NCBI GenBank assembly: GCA_035457705.1
Contig: DATIBD010000019.1
Coordinates: 71,565 to 135,564, forward strand
Reading direction: 5' to 3'
From: DASPGQ01 sp035457705
GTDB lineage: Bacteria > Acidobacteriota > Vicinamibacteria > Marinacidobacterales > SMYC01
Length of the DNA: 64,000 nt
The first letter of the stretch is position 1, and every line of letters begins with the position of its first letter. Below the pieces are notes generated by a model. The model searched no databases. It saw only the letters and a program-made list of their open reading frames with translations, and had not been told where the DNA came from. Positions 1 through 9,246 of this stretch are shown here, piece by piece. The position numbers and the translations under genes were made by a program.

Positions 1-516
1 GGACGCGATCGAGCGTCGTCAGGGCCGAGTCGACGACGGCGTCCAGGAGCTTTGCCAGTCCGAAGTCGAGGATCTTCACGAGCCCGTCGGCGTTCACCAT
101 GATGTTCTCGGGCTTCAGATCGCGGTGCACGATGCCGTGACGGTGCGCTCGGGACAATCCATCCGCCACCTGAGTGACGATGGCGAGGACTTCCTTCAAG
201 CCGAGCCGGCGGGAGTCGAGGAGCTCGCGCAGGCTCTTCCCTTCGACGAGCTGCATCACGAGTTAGAGCTGACCGTCCACGGTCTCGCCGATCTCGTGGA
301 TGGTGACGATGTTCGGATGGTCGAGTCCCGATGCCGCGCGGGCTTCCCGCTCGAATCGCTTCCGCCGCTCCGGATCGGAAGCGCCGTGGGCGGAGAGAAC
401 CTTGATGGCTACGTCCCGCTGGAGCCTCGAGTCGCGGGCTCGATAGACGACTCCCATGCCGCCCGAGCCGAGCTCCGCCACGATCTCGTAGGATCCCAGA
501 CGGTCGGGGGTGACAT
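1..516 (-). pseudogene. Ser/Thr protein kinase (Hanks type), N-terminal part, interrupted; runs off window start
   Basis: Hanks-type kinase catalytic domain read on the minus strand. Visible motifs are the glycine loop GSGGMGVVYRARD, the lysine in VAIKVL, the catalytic loop HRDLKPEN and DFG, so the fold is complete as far as the window goes. Two defects are seen. A TAA stands in frame where the family has Tyr (GQL-stop-LVMQLVEG, near 263-265). The only nearby ATG (516) is one base out of frame with the kinase; one extra C in the run of five C at 506-510 would restore MSPPDRLGSYEIV. With two lesions it is either a decayed gene or a sequencing artefact. The C-terminal part lies outside the window. 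Family assignment is firm; functional status is not. Confidence 0.8.
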
Positions 517-589
517 CTTCCGACGATTCACTATAGGGCGAGCGTTTTCTTCACGTCAACCAACGACAGCGACGAGGTAGACTGCGAGC

Positions 590-1075
590 ATGCTCAGCTC
601 AATCATTCTCTCTTTCCTGGTTTCGTCCCCGCTCGTCTACGACGCTCCGAAGGAGTGGACGCCTTCTCCGTCGACTTCGTCGATGCGGCTCGCCCAATGG
701 AAAATGGGGACGAGCTCCGAGGTCGTCATCTTCTACTTCGGCCCGGGTCAGGGCGGGGGAGTGGAAGCCAACCTCGAGCGGTGGTACGGGCAGTTTGTCC
801 AGCCCGACGGTAGCGCCACGCGAGAGCACGCTCAGGTGCGCAAGATGAAGGTCGGTAACCTCGACGTCACACGCGCCGACGTTTCGGGAACGTACGTGGC
901 GCCCGTTCGTCCCGGTGCGAGCGATCGGCACGACGAGAAGGACTACCGCATGATCGCCGCGGTGGTGGAAGGACCGTCGGGGCCATGGTTCATCCGCCTT
1001 CTCGGGCCGCAGGCGGAGGTGTCCGCGGCCGAAGCGTCCTTCGACGCGTTTCTCACGAGCCTTCGGATTTCGTGA
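590..1075 (+). CDS. Conserved hypothetical secreted protein
   Basis: 161-residue protein with a short hydrophobic N-terminus (LSSIILSFLVSSPLVYDA) that looks like a signal peptide, followed by a small globular domain. Conserved-looking blocks are the MRLAQWKM region, VVIFYFGPGQGGGVEANLER, VTRADVSGTYVAP and VVEGPSGPWFIRLLGP. I recall similar sequences as uncharacterised proteins in Acidobacteria and Planctomycetes but know no biochemical role. It is divergent from the broken kinase to its left and is followed by a 530-bp gene-free stretch. The start at 590 is the only ATG that keeps the hydrophobic segment. Confidence 0.75.
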   Translation: MLSSIILSFLVSSPLVYDAPKEWTPSPSTSSMRLAQWKMGTSSEVVIFYFGPGQGGGVEANLERWYGQFVQPDGSATREHAQVRKMKVGNLDVTRADVSGTYVAPVRPGASDRHDEKDYRMIAAVVEGPSGPWFIRLLGPQAEVSAAEASFDAFLTSLRIS

Positions 1076-1459
1076 GCACCCTAATTGCGGCCGACCTGAA
1101 CCACTTCCCCAATGACCAGGAGCTTCCGTTGGGGAAAGACCTTCGGAAGCGAGGCGAAATCGACAAGCCGGTAGGGCCGACTTTCACTTCGTAATGCCAG
1201 GTGCTGTAAGTGGGTGTCCGGGTCGATTCGCTCGCTCAAACTCATCGCCGGGATGAGAGTCCCTAGACCTCTGTAATTGAGAGATTCGAAGTATATGAGT
1301 CAAGTTTTGGAGGTGGGGGGAAGAGTCTGGCGTTTTGAATGAGTTTGTCACCACGCGGAGAGCGCCGCCGCAGGGGCACAAAAGGGGTCGCGTTCGAGGA
1401 CCCTACGAATCAGATTTGCCCACCGTCGGCGCAGAGCCTGTTTTCGGACTGGGCTCTCG

Positions 1460-1580
1460 GTTTGAGGCGAAGCTTCGCTGGCAGGGTGATGAAAAACTCA
1501 GGCCCACCCTGCGCGAGTGGAGCGTTCGACTTCGCCAAGGCTTCAGCCATGCGCTTCGCTTCGGCGAGACACGACTATCA
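1460..1580. repeat. Repeat-rich intergenic segment with hairpin
   Basis: The gene-free stretch 1076-1605 holds no ORF I believe in. Within it, GCGAAGCTTCGC (1467-1478) is a 12-bp palindrome, and GCAGGGTG (1481-1488) pairs with CACCCTGC (1505-1512) across a 16-nt loop. Further GCTTCGC copies follow to about 1570. It resembles a repetitive extragenic element, but I cannot test whether it occurs elsewhere in the genome. Confidence 0.4.
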
Positions 1581-1605
1581 CGGGTCCCGCCACGGCATTG
1601 AGCAT

Positions 1606-3549
1606 CTAGAGAGCAGAGCCCCCGAGGGCCTCGAGCGCTGAGCGCAGGCCCCCGGCGTCGAGGTATCTCTTGGCGGGCTCTTTTTCCAGGCAGCGAAGAA
1701 TCACGGCCGAGAGCTCGGGTGAAACACCCGGGTCGAAGTCACGGGGATCCGGCGGAGGCGTACTTCGGTGCATCTCCAGGACTTCCTCAATTGTGGGGGC
1801 TTCGAAGGGACGTCTCCCGGTTGCCATCTCGAACAGGACGACCCCCAAGGCGTAAAGATCCGACCGTCGGTCGAGCGGCGAGAGACTGGCCTGCTCCGGA
1901 GAGGCGTAGTTCGGAGTTCCAAGGAAGACGCCGGTCCGCGTCGTGCCCGGCTCGCCCAGAAGCCGGGCGACACCGAAGTCCGTGAGATAGGGCTCTCCCT
2001 CTCCGTTCATCAGGATGTTCTGCGGCTTGATATCCCGATGCAGGACCTTGTGGGCATGGGCGGCTTCGAGAGCGGCGGCGAGTTTGGCTCCGATCGCGGC
2101 GCACCGGCTCGGAGACAGCGGCGACTCGGCGCTGATCAGCGTCCCGAGGGTCTGGCCGTCCACCCATTGCATCGTCAAGTACTTCTTACCTCCGAACTCC
2201 CCCAGGTGATACATCCTGAGGACGTTGGGGTGACCGATATCCCGGGACAGAATGATTTCCTTGCGGAAGCGCTCCAGGATGGCTTCATTGGACGCGAACT
2301 CCGAGCGAAGCATTTTGATGGCGATCTTGACTTGCAGCATCTGGTCGTAGGCCTTGTAGACGATTCCGGCGGCGCCCGCGCCCACCTGCTGAAGGAGCTG
2401 ATACCGTCCGTCGATGACGCCCAGACCCAGATCGTGTCCGATGGTCGTTCCTTCCGTCGAGATCCCTTTCCGGAGCGAAGCGGGGCTCGCGCTCGTCGGC
2501 GATTGCTGCATGCTGGCGAAGTCCTTGATCCACCGGCGGAAGAAATGATTGACCAAGACGAAACGGCGTTCTTCGTTCCGACGGATGAATCCGAGCTGCT
2601 CGAGACGGTGCAAGCTGTCGCGCAGCGCTCCGTCGCTGATGCTGAGGCTGTCTTGAATCGAGTGGCTCACCGCGGCGCTCTGCTCGGCGATGATCCGAAC
2701 GATGTCTCGTTCGCTCTGGGAAAGCATCTCGAAATCCACGGAGAAGAAGTAACTGACCATACGATCGTTGGCTACTTCCTCGAGAGCATCGCCGACATCT
2801 TCCAGCTCGAGGTAACGCTTGCAAACGAGCTGAATGAGATAGGGGTGGTTGTCACAATGCTCACGGATGGTGGTGACGGTCCGATCATCGAACCGCGGGC
2901 GAGACGCGCCGTCAAGGTTCTGCTGGCGAATCAACGACGTGGCCTCATCGTCGGAGAGAGCCCGGATGTAGAGAGGCGGCGTGAATCCATGGAGGAAAGG
3001 TGACGTGTCACCCTTTTGCTCGGCCAGTGCCCAGAGCCGAATCGTAGATGCCAAAACCGACCGGATTCCCTCCCGCGATTGCATTTCGCGCCTGAGCTTC
3101 CGCAGGAGGGACGGTTCTTTCTCGTTCAAACGGATGAGCTCCTCCACCTCGTCGCAGAGCAAGAGAAGCCGCAAATTCCTCACCCTCAACTGACGACGGA
3201 GGTGCCCCAAGGACACGAAGAGATCGTCGGCTTGGATTTTCTCCAGGGACAGGCCGAGCCGCTCGAGACGCTCCTCGGCATCGAGAAGGGCGTCGCCGAA
3301 ATCGGCATGGAGCTCGTCTGGATCTTCGGCCCCCTGGAGATCCCAGAATATCGGAAAGTAACCATTCTCGGGAGACGAAGCCGTGATCTGCTCGACCTGT
3401 TTGAGCAGAGAAGTCTTTCCGATTCTCCTCGTCCCCAAAAGCCACAACCAGTTGCGAGGACCATCCAGAATCTCGGTGATCTCGTTGGCCCGTCCGTAGA
3501 ATTTTTCGCCTCGCACCCATTGGCCGACGACGTAAGGGATGGCTTTCAC
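1606..3549 (-). CDS. AAA+ ATPase fused to Ser/Thr protein kinase
   Basis: 647 residues in two halves. Residues 1-260 form an AAA+/STAND-like ATPase with Walker A GTRRIGKT (39-46) and Walker B LLLLCDEVEE (about 132-141). A winged-helix-like stretch follows (about 270-345; SISDGALRDSLHRLEQLGFI). Residues 382-640 are a complete Hanks kinase: loop VGAGAAGIVYKA, Lys in IAIKML, HRDIKPQN (504-511) and DFG (524-526). The start codon overlaps the stop of the upstream gene by 4 bp (ATGA), so the two are translationally coupled and form the end of a three-gene signalling operon. I infer that nucleotide binding by the ATPase half gates kinase output. No transmembrane segment is seen, so it is probably cytoplasmic. 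Confidence 0.85.
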   Translation of the reverse strand: MKAIPYVVGQWVRGEKFYGRANEITEILDGPRNWLWLLGTRRIGKTSLLKQVEQITASSPENGYFPIFWDLQGAEDPDELHADFGDALLDAEERLERLGLSLEKIQADDLFVSLGHLRRQLRVRNLRLLLLCDEVEELIRLNEKEPSLLRKLRREMQSREGIRSVLASTIRLWALAEQKGDTSPFLHGFTPPLYIRALSDDEATSLIRQQNLDGASRPRFDDRTVTTIREHCDNHPYLIQLVCKRYLELEDVGDALEEVANDRMVSYFFSVDFEMLSQSERDIVRIIAEQSAAVSHSIQDSLSISDGALRDSLHRLEQLGFIRRNEERRFVLVNHFFRRWIKDFASMQQSPTSASPASLRKGISTEGTTIGHDLGLGVIDGRYQLLQQVGAGAAGIVYKAYDQMLQVKIAIKMLRSEFASNEAILERFRKEIILSRDIGHPNVLRMYHLGEFGGKKYLTMQWVDGQTLGTLISAESPLSPSRCAAIGAKLAAALEAAHAHKVLHRDIKPQNILMNGEGEPYLTDFGVARLLGEPGTTRTGVFLGTPNYASPEQASLSPLDRRSDLYALGVVLFEMATGRRPFEAPTIEEVLEMHRSTPPPDPRDFDPGVSPELSAVILRCLEKEPAKRYLDAGGLRSALEALGGSAL

Positions 3550-5984
3550 CCGATTCGAGCCTCCGGCGAAAGACCGATGGCATCGACATCCGCGAGCGTG
3601 ATGGTCCGCCGGTTCTCCTCATGAGCGCGATTCACGAGGGCGACGCAGAGTTTCTGGATCAGGTAGGGTTTGCACTCGGTGACGGAGATGATCCGGTCCA
3701 CACAACCGTCCTCGAGCTTGAATATGCCGCGGATGGGACGCTCGATGAGCTCTTCGGCGTCCTCGCGCCGGAACGGCTTGACTTCGATCTCCTCGAAGAA
3801 GTTGTACCAAGGACTTCCTTCTCTTTCCCACTGCTTCTTGATCTCGACGCCGGAGACGACGGAGACCAGACTCTCGGCAAAGCTCTTCATGAAGAGGCTT
3901 CTCAATTTCTGGTTGATCTTTGGATCGTAGTCGTTGAGCTCGTCGACCTCGTCGATCAGCAGCACCAGCTTCACGCGCTTCGAGCTCTTCTCATGGAGCC
4001 TCTTGAGAATTCGATGAATGTCACGGACGAAGTCGCGGTAGGTGTAGCCTGCTCCGTCCTCCCCGGTGGTCGGCTCGAGTCCATCGAGCATTGGAGCGAG
4101 GTCGTGAAAGATATCGTCTGCCAGCGTCCGGAAGAATCGATTTTCGGGAGTACCCTGAAGATCGACATAGACGGGGTAGAAGTCGTAAACGGGATCGTCG
4201 AGGCGCTCGAGCCTCTTCTTTAGCTGATGCTGGATCGAGGTCTTGCCGATGCGTCTCTCACCATAGAGTAGGAGGCTGTTGTTGTGGATCGTTTGCAGAA
4301 TCCGATCGATCAGTCGAGCGCGGCCGAAGAAGAGGCTCTCGTCCAGCACCGGCGCGCCGGCCACATAGGGATTGAAGCGGCGCTTGATGAGCCGCTCCCG
4401 CTTTTGGGCCCGCCGACCATAGAGGAGCCCACCGAAGCCCAGCAGGATTGCACCGACGGTCAGGTAGAACCAGGCTGTCCGGTAGAAGGGCGGTTCGTAG
4501 ACGACGATGTACTCGCTGCTCGAGCTCAGGCTCTCCGCGTCCGTCGCCACCAACCGGAAGGTCGACAGGCCGGGTGGCAGCATCTCGTCGAGGGTAAACT
4601 CGGTGATGTAGTAGTCCCCTAGCGGTTGGCTATTGCTGCGCCCGCGAATCTCCCGGTTCTCCCGGTCATAGAAGACGACGTCTACGGGGGAGTCGTCGAA
4701 GATGATGCCGCTCAGACGAAAGTCGGACGTTACGATTTGCTGGACCCGCGATCCATCATCGAGCTCTCGGCGAAAATCGGCGAATCGGATGGCGGGAGGA
4801 ATGTTGCCTCCCGTTCCGGTCCCCAGTAGCCTCCGGTTGATTTCCCGATAGGCTCTCGCCACCTTCTCGAGCGCGGACGCGTTGCCGGCGTCCAGTGCGA
4901 GCACCCGATTCGCGGCGGAGAGGGCACTCTCGAATCGACTCGCCCCGATATCCGATTCCGCTTCGGCCAGCATCCGATCGAGCGACGCGCGTCTGGATTT
5001 CTCCCCCTCGGTCCTGGCGCGAGCTTCGAGAAGGCGGTCCTGGAGCCGAGCCGCTTGCTCGTTGGCGGGATCCAGGGCAATCACGGTCTGTAGTCGCGTC
5101 AGGGCTGCCTCGATGTCCCCTCGAGCTTCCAACTGCCCCACTTCCTTCAACCCATCGGCGACGAGATCGCTTCGCCGTCGAGCGTCCTTCCTTCCTTCGA
5201 TGTCACGAAGGATTCTCGCCTGCGCGTCCTCCAGCAGGGACTGAACTTCGGGATCCGACGAGAGCACCGCGGCCTGCTTCAAAACGCTCGAGGCCTCGCT
5301 GTATCGGCCGGAGTCGAGGAGCGCACGACCGTCGTCGACCAAACGGGCCGCCCTTTCCTGCCGTTCTTGTTCGGCCTGCTGGCGGCCGATTTTGTCGAGC
5401 AGTCTCTCCCTTGCGGCCAAGGCGTCCGCGTCCTCGGGTGCCACCGACAGTCCCCGGCTCAGAGCCGTCATCGCCTCATCGAGCCGGTCTCCGGCCTCGA
5501 GCCTCGACGCCTCCTCGAGGCTCGTTCTCACGATTTGTCGAACGCGTTGCTGCTCCTGGGCGAGGCGATCGTCGCGTCCTTCCTCCGCCCGAACGCGGAA
5601 GTCTCGTAGCTCGGCCAGCCCGCCTTGCGATTGAGTAACGGCCCCGAGTCTTTCTTCTGTCTCGAACGCCTGGAGGGCGGCGTCGAACTGCCCGAGTTGG
5701 TAGTAGGCTATCCCGAGCTTGAGGTAAGGAAAATACGAGATGACTTTCATCCCGTAGCTCCTCACTCGGGCTCCTGAATCGCCTTTCCTCTCGATCGCCT
5801 GGTTGATCTGAACGACCGCTTCCTCCCAGTTTTGGGCCTCGAGCGCCCTTTCGGCCTTCTCATAATGCTCGTACCAGGGGTCGGTCCAGGCCAGCCGCGT
5901 CGAGGCGGTCAGTAAGAATAAGAGGGCAAGGACATGGTGACGACGCAGACGAGCGAACCGGCGCCTTCGTCCTCGCGGGCTCAT
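3546..5984 (-). CDS. TPR-containing membrane protein with C-terminal AAA+ ATPase domain
   Basis: 812 residues. An N-terminal hydrophobic signal or anchor (VLALLFLLTASTRLAW) is followed by TPR-like helices (WYEHYEKAERALEAQ..., PYLKLGIAYYQLGQFDAAL) and a long charged alpha-helical stretch to about residue 370. A beta-rich segment (about 390-500) precedes a transmembrane helix (WFYLTVGAILLGFGGLLYG). The C-terminal AAA+ domain is related to the one in the next gene: FFGRARLIDRIL, LLLYGERRIGKTS (Walker A) and LVLLIDEVDEL (Walker B). The topology implies an external TPR/beta sensor and a cytoplasmic ATPase. It overlaps both neighbours by 4 bp. I infer signal relay between the histidine kinase upstream and the ATPase-kinase downstream. 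Confidence 0.8.
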   Translation of the reverse strand: MSPRGRRRRFARLRRHHVLALLFLLTASTRLAWTDPWYEHYEKAERALEAQNWEEAVVQINQAIERKGDSGARVRSYGMKVISYFPYLKLGIAYYQLGQFDAALQAFETEERLGAVTQSQGGLAELRDFRVRAEEGRDDRLAQEQQRVRQIVRTSLEEASRLEAGDRLDEAMTALSRGLSVAPEDADALAARERLLDKIGRQQAEQERQERAARLVDDGRALLDSGRYSEASSVLKQAAVLSSDPEVQSLLEDAQARILRDIEGRKDARRRSDLVADGLKEVGQLEARGDIEAALTRLQTVIALDPANEQAARLQDRLLEARARTEGEKSRRASLDRMLAEAESDIGASRFESALSAANRVLALDAGNASALEKVARAYREINRRLLGTGTGGNIPPAIRFADFRRELDDGSRVQQIVTSDFRLSGIIFDDSPVDVVFYDRENREIRGRSNSQPLGDYYITEFTLDEMLPPGLSTFRLVATDAESLSSSSEYIVVYEPPFYRTAWFYLTVGAILLGFGGLLYGRRAQKRERLIKRRFNPYVAGAPVLDESLFFGRARLIDRILQTIHNNSLLLYGERRIGKTSIQHQLKKRLERLDDPVYDFYPVYVDLQGTPENRFFRTLADDIFHDLAPMLDGLEPTTGEDGAGYTYRDFVRDIHRILKRLHEKSSKRVKLVLLIDEVDELNDYDPKINQKLRSLFMKSFAESLVSVVSGVEIKKQWEREGSPWYNFFEEIEVKPFRREDAEELIERPIRGIFKLEDGCVDRIISVTECKPYLIQKLCVALVNRAHEENRRTITLADVDAIGLSPEARIG

Positions 5985-7642
5985 TTCGAGGGTACGCTCA
6001 CGACGAAGGTCGATCCTTTGCCGAGCTGGCTGTGCACGCGAATCTCACCGCCCTGCTTCTGAACGAACTGACGCGCGGTGAAGAGACTCCAGTCTCCCGT
6101 CGAGATGCGTCCATCGGCGATCTGGAAAACGGGATTGAACAGGCGGGTCACCTGGTCGGGCGTCATTCCGCCTCCATTGTCCTCGATCCGGATTTCGATC
6201 CGATCTCCCATGGCCTCGGTCGTGATGACGATCGTTCCGTAAGCGTCGTTCTGTCGGCAGGCCGCGATCGCACACCGGAGCAAACCCGTGAGGCTCGAGC
6301 TCAACGATTGTCGGTGACATCGAATCGACGGCAGCGGCGCCGAGTGCAACTCGATACCGATGGACGGCTCTCGGGCCAGCGCCACTATGTCGGACAATAG
6401 CTCGTTCAGATCGATCGCTTGCACCTCGGCTCGATCCAGATTCGTGAAACGCTGGATGCGCCCGATCACTTCGTCCATCCGCTCCAGGGCCGCGTCAAAC
6501 GACTTCCGCAAATCGGCCTGCACCGCTTCCAGGCGACCCCGCTCTTCGGGTGTTGCCGAGCCTCTCCGGGCGGCGGCGCGCACGAGAGTATCGACCGTGC
6601 TCTTCAGGGTCCCGAGGGGAGTGTTGAGTTCGTGGCTGAGGGCGGCCGCGAGACGGCCGAGACTCTCCACGTTCTCGGCGATCAACATCCGGCGTTGCAT
6701 CTCCCATCGCTCCCGCTCGATCCGGATCCCCGCGACGTTGGCCATCGCGGTCAACAGGATCAGATCGTCGCTGGTGAACGTTGGCCCCTGGTCGACGGAG
6801 TCCAGATACATCAGTCCGATGACACGTTCTTCCGTCTGCAACGGGACGGCGATCAGGGAGTGCACACCTTGCTCGATGATGGTCTGGCTTCTCTTTACCA
6901 GCTGGTCGTCGAGGGCGTCCGTTACCAAAAGGGACGTCTTCTCTTTCAAAACCTTCTCCCTGACGCGGGAGCTGATCTGAAGCTCGGAGCCCCGGGAGGC
7001 TTGCACCACCAACCGGTCTCCCTCATCTAGAGTCAGAAGGACTCCTCGTTCGGCGCCGACCGCCTCGAGCGAGAGATCGAGGATGATGCGGAAGAGCTCT
7101 TGAAGCGGTCGACGCACCACGAGCTCGCGACCGGCACGCACGAACGCCCAGAGCGCGCCGACATGAGGACCTCGCGCCACGTCCTCGACGCGGCTCTGGG
7201 AACCTCCCGCCGACAGGACCTCTTCGAGAGACGTGCTCTTGGTACTCGAGTGCGCCTCGGTATCCGGCGAATCGAACCTAAGGTTGTCACCCTGGCTCTG
7301 CCGCGAGAGAGCTAACGTCACACAGCTCGCGGTGATGCGATCGCCGGGCTCGAGAATCTGCCTCCTCGTCACCAGTCCCCCGTTGACGAACGTGCCGTTC
7401 TTGCTGGCCAGGTTCTGGACGAACCATTGGTCTCCCTCTCTATCGACAATCAGATGCTGTCGGGACAATCCTTCGTCCTCGGGAAAAGAAAGGGTGTTGG
7501 TTGCCGACCTGCCGAGAGAGATCCGACGGCGTTCGAGACGCAGGGTGCTCGTATGGCCGGACGGCGCTGTAACGAGAAGCACGAGACCCGGCTCGCTCCG
7601 ATCGCCGGCATCGGCCTTGGAGCTTGCGGATTTGCGAGCCAT
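5981..7642 (-). CDS. FHA-GAF sensor histidine kinase
   Basis: About 553 residues from the ATG at 7642, which starts MARKSASSKA. The reading frame stays open upstream, but that extension overlaps the divergent neighbour and looks non-coding. Domains in order: FHA (about 25-110; ISLGRS, LSRQHLIV, NGTFVNG), GAF (about 165-310; LEAVGAERGVLLTL), HisKA with the phospho-acceptor His in LAAALSHELNTPLGTL, and HATPase_c (IRIEDNGGGM; GEIRVHSQLGKGSTFVVSVP). No transmembrane helix is seen. The FHA domain binds phosphothreonine, which fits a link to the Ser/Thr kinase encoded two genes downstream. No response regulator lies nearby. It is the first gene of the 4-bp-overlapping trio. Confidence 0.85.
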   Translation of the reverse strand: MARKSASSKADAGDRSEPGLVLLVTAPSGHTSTLRLERRRISLGRSATNTLSFPEDEGLSRQHLIVDREGDQWFVQNLASKNGTFVNGGLVTRRQILEPGDRITASCVTLALSRQSQGDNLRFDSPDTEAHSSTKSTSLEEVLSAGGSQSRVEDVARGPHVGALWAFVRAGRELVVRRPLQELFRIILDLSLEAVGAERGVLLTLDEGDRLVVQASRGSELQISSRVREKVLKEKTSLLVTDALDDQLVKRSQTIIEQGVHSLIAVPLQTEERVIGLMYLDSVDQGPTFTSDDLILLTAMANVAGIRIERERWEMQRRMLIAENVESLGRLAAALSHELNTPLGTLKSTVDTLVRAAARRGSATPEERGRLEAVQADLRKSFDAALERMDEVIGRIQRFTNLDRAEVQAIDLNELLSDIVALAREPSIGIELHSAPLPSIRCHRQSLSSSLTGLLRCAIAACRQNDAYGTIVITTEAMGDRIEIRIEDNGGGMTPDQVTRLFNPVFQIADGRISTGDWSLFTARQFVQKQGGEIRVHSQLGKGSTFVVSVPSK

Positions 7643-7866
7643 CAACGCCTCGGTGTCGAGAAAACCTTCCCTATTTCCTCGTTCGCGAGCAGAGACTCCA
7701 CGCCACGACGGAGCTCCAAGGAGAAGGCGAAACGAGTCATTATAAGTTTTGGTTCCGCCCGCTGACAACTTAGCCGCCGAGCTAGACCGTACCAGCGCAT
7801 ATAATGACGCGGACCCGTGACCGGAGTCGCTCTTGGAAGTCACCTCCATCCCTGACCGGAGGAGAA

Positions 7867-9225
7867 ATGAGCCCGCGTCCCGCGCGATCCTGTTACATTC
7901 TTTTCGCAGCTCTTCTCGCTGCCCGCACCCTCTGCGGTCAGGCGGAAGTCCCGACGATTTTCCAGTTCAGCCTTTCCAATCCTGGGGCGCGAAGCCTCGG
8001 GCTCGGTGGCGCTTTCGTGGCGCTCGCGGACGATGCGACCGCTGCCTTTGCCAATCCGGCGGGGCTGGTCCAGCTCACGAGGCCGGAGGTTTCCGTTGAA
8101 GGACGGTTATGGAGCTACTCCACACCCTTCACCGAAGCGGGACGGATCTCGGGTCAGCCCACGGGCATTCTCCTCGACAATTCGCCCACGACCCGAACCG
8201 GCGTTTCCTCCGAGCTCGTCACCGGGCTGTCTTTCATCTCCTTCACCTATCCGCAAGAAGATTGGTCCGTGGCCGCTTATCGACATGAATTCGCGAATTT
8301 CGAGGCCGCTGCCGAGACCCAGGGGTTCTTTGCGGCCCCCCCTCTCCCAGACGACGACATCGTGGCGCTCTCCCTCCAGGTTGATGACACGTTGCGGCTT
8401 CCTGATCTCCGTCGGTTTACCGATCTCGAGATCGTCACCTATGGATTCTCCGGCGCCTTTCGGCCCACGGACTCCTTCAGTGTGGGCGCCGGGGTCTCCT
8501 ATTTCGATGGAGCGCTCCGCAGCACCGTTGATGTCTTCGCTGCGGTCGATGAAACTCTGCCTCAGGGTCCTTTCGGCGAGAACGCGTACCACGAGGCGGC
8601 GCGGGCTTTCTCCGCCGACAGCACCGTCGACGACTCGGACTGGGGCTTCACCGGCGGATTCTTGTGGAACGTTTCCGACCGGTGGAACGTGGGTGTCTCC
8701 TACCGCGAAGGTCCACGGTTTGACTTGCACAACCTGGAGCTTTCCGGGCCGGCTCTCGAGCCATTCGTTCCGGAAGGCACGGTGACCCTTTCGAGCCCAA
8801 CGCGGATCGGCTTTCCCGACGTTTTCAGTCTAGGGGTCGTCTACCAGTCCGAGGGGGGAGCCACTACCGTGAGCTTCGAATGGGACCGCGTACAACATTC
8901 CAATCTCTTCGAGGCGGAGCCCGAATCACTCGAATTGGGCCTGCGGTTGGATGACGTCGATGAGCTTCACCTGGGCTTCGAGTACGTTTTCATCAATGCG
9001 ACGCCAACGGTCGCGCTTCGTTTGGGTGCCTGGACGGATCCCGACCACCGCATCCGATACGTTGGGGATGACCCCGTCCTTCGGGCTCTCTTCCCGGCGG
9101 GAGACGATGAAGCCCACTTCGCCGTCGGCTTCGGCATGGCCTTCAGCAAGTTCCAGATCGACGTGGGCGTCGACCTCTCGGATTTGGTGAAAACGACTTC
9201 GTTCTCGGCGATTTACAGTTTCTAG
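7867..9225 (+). CDS. OmpP1/FadL-like outer membrane protein
   Basis: About 452 residues from ATG 7867, chosen because GGAGGAG stands just upstream and a signal peptide (SCYILFAALLAARTLCGQ) follows directly. The mature start (NPGARSLGLGGAFVALADDATAAFANPAGL) is the typical FadL/TodX-like opening. The rest is alternating beta-strand sequence with aromatic girdles, ending SFSAIYSF as barrel proteins do. The family forms outer-membrane barrels that pass hydrophobic compounds; the substrate is unknown. It is divergent from the signalling trio, with about 225 bp between start codons. Confidence 0.8.
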   Translation: MSPRPARSCYILFAALLAARTLCGQAEVPTIFQFSLSNPGARSLGLGGAFVALADDATAAFANPAGLVQLTRPEVSVEGRLWSYSTPFTEAGRISGQPTGILLDNSPTTRTGVSSELVTGLSFISFTYPQEDWSVAAYRHEFANFEAAAETQGFFAAPPLPDDDIVALSLQVDDTLRLPDLRRFTDLEIVTYGFSGAFRPTDSFSVGAGVSYFDGALRSTVDVFAAVDETLPQGPFGENAYHEAARAFSADSTVDDSDWGFTGGFLWNVSDRWNVGVSYREGPRFDLHNLELSGPALEPFVPEGTVTLSSPTRIGFPDVFSLGVVYQSEGGATTVSFEWDRVQHSNLFEAEPESLELGLRLDDVDELHLGFEYVFINATPTVALRLGAWTDPDHRIRYVGDDPVLRALFPAGDDEAHFAVGFGMAFSKFQIDVGVDLSDLVKTTSFSAIYSF

Positions 9226-9246
9226 CCCCGTGCCCGAGGTGAACCC

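Noticed and set aside
2981..3624. Long plus-strand open frames opposite the AAA+/kinase genes
   Set aside because: They are antisense shadows of high-GC genes whose minus-strand products carry clear Walker and kinase motifs; the plus-strand products show no family pattern.
7643..7849. N-terminal extension of the FHA histidine kinase
   Set aside because: It has no conserved features and would nearly reach the divergent gene; the ATG at 7642 directly precedes the conserved part.
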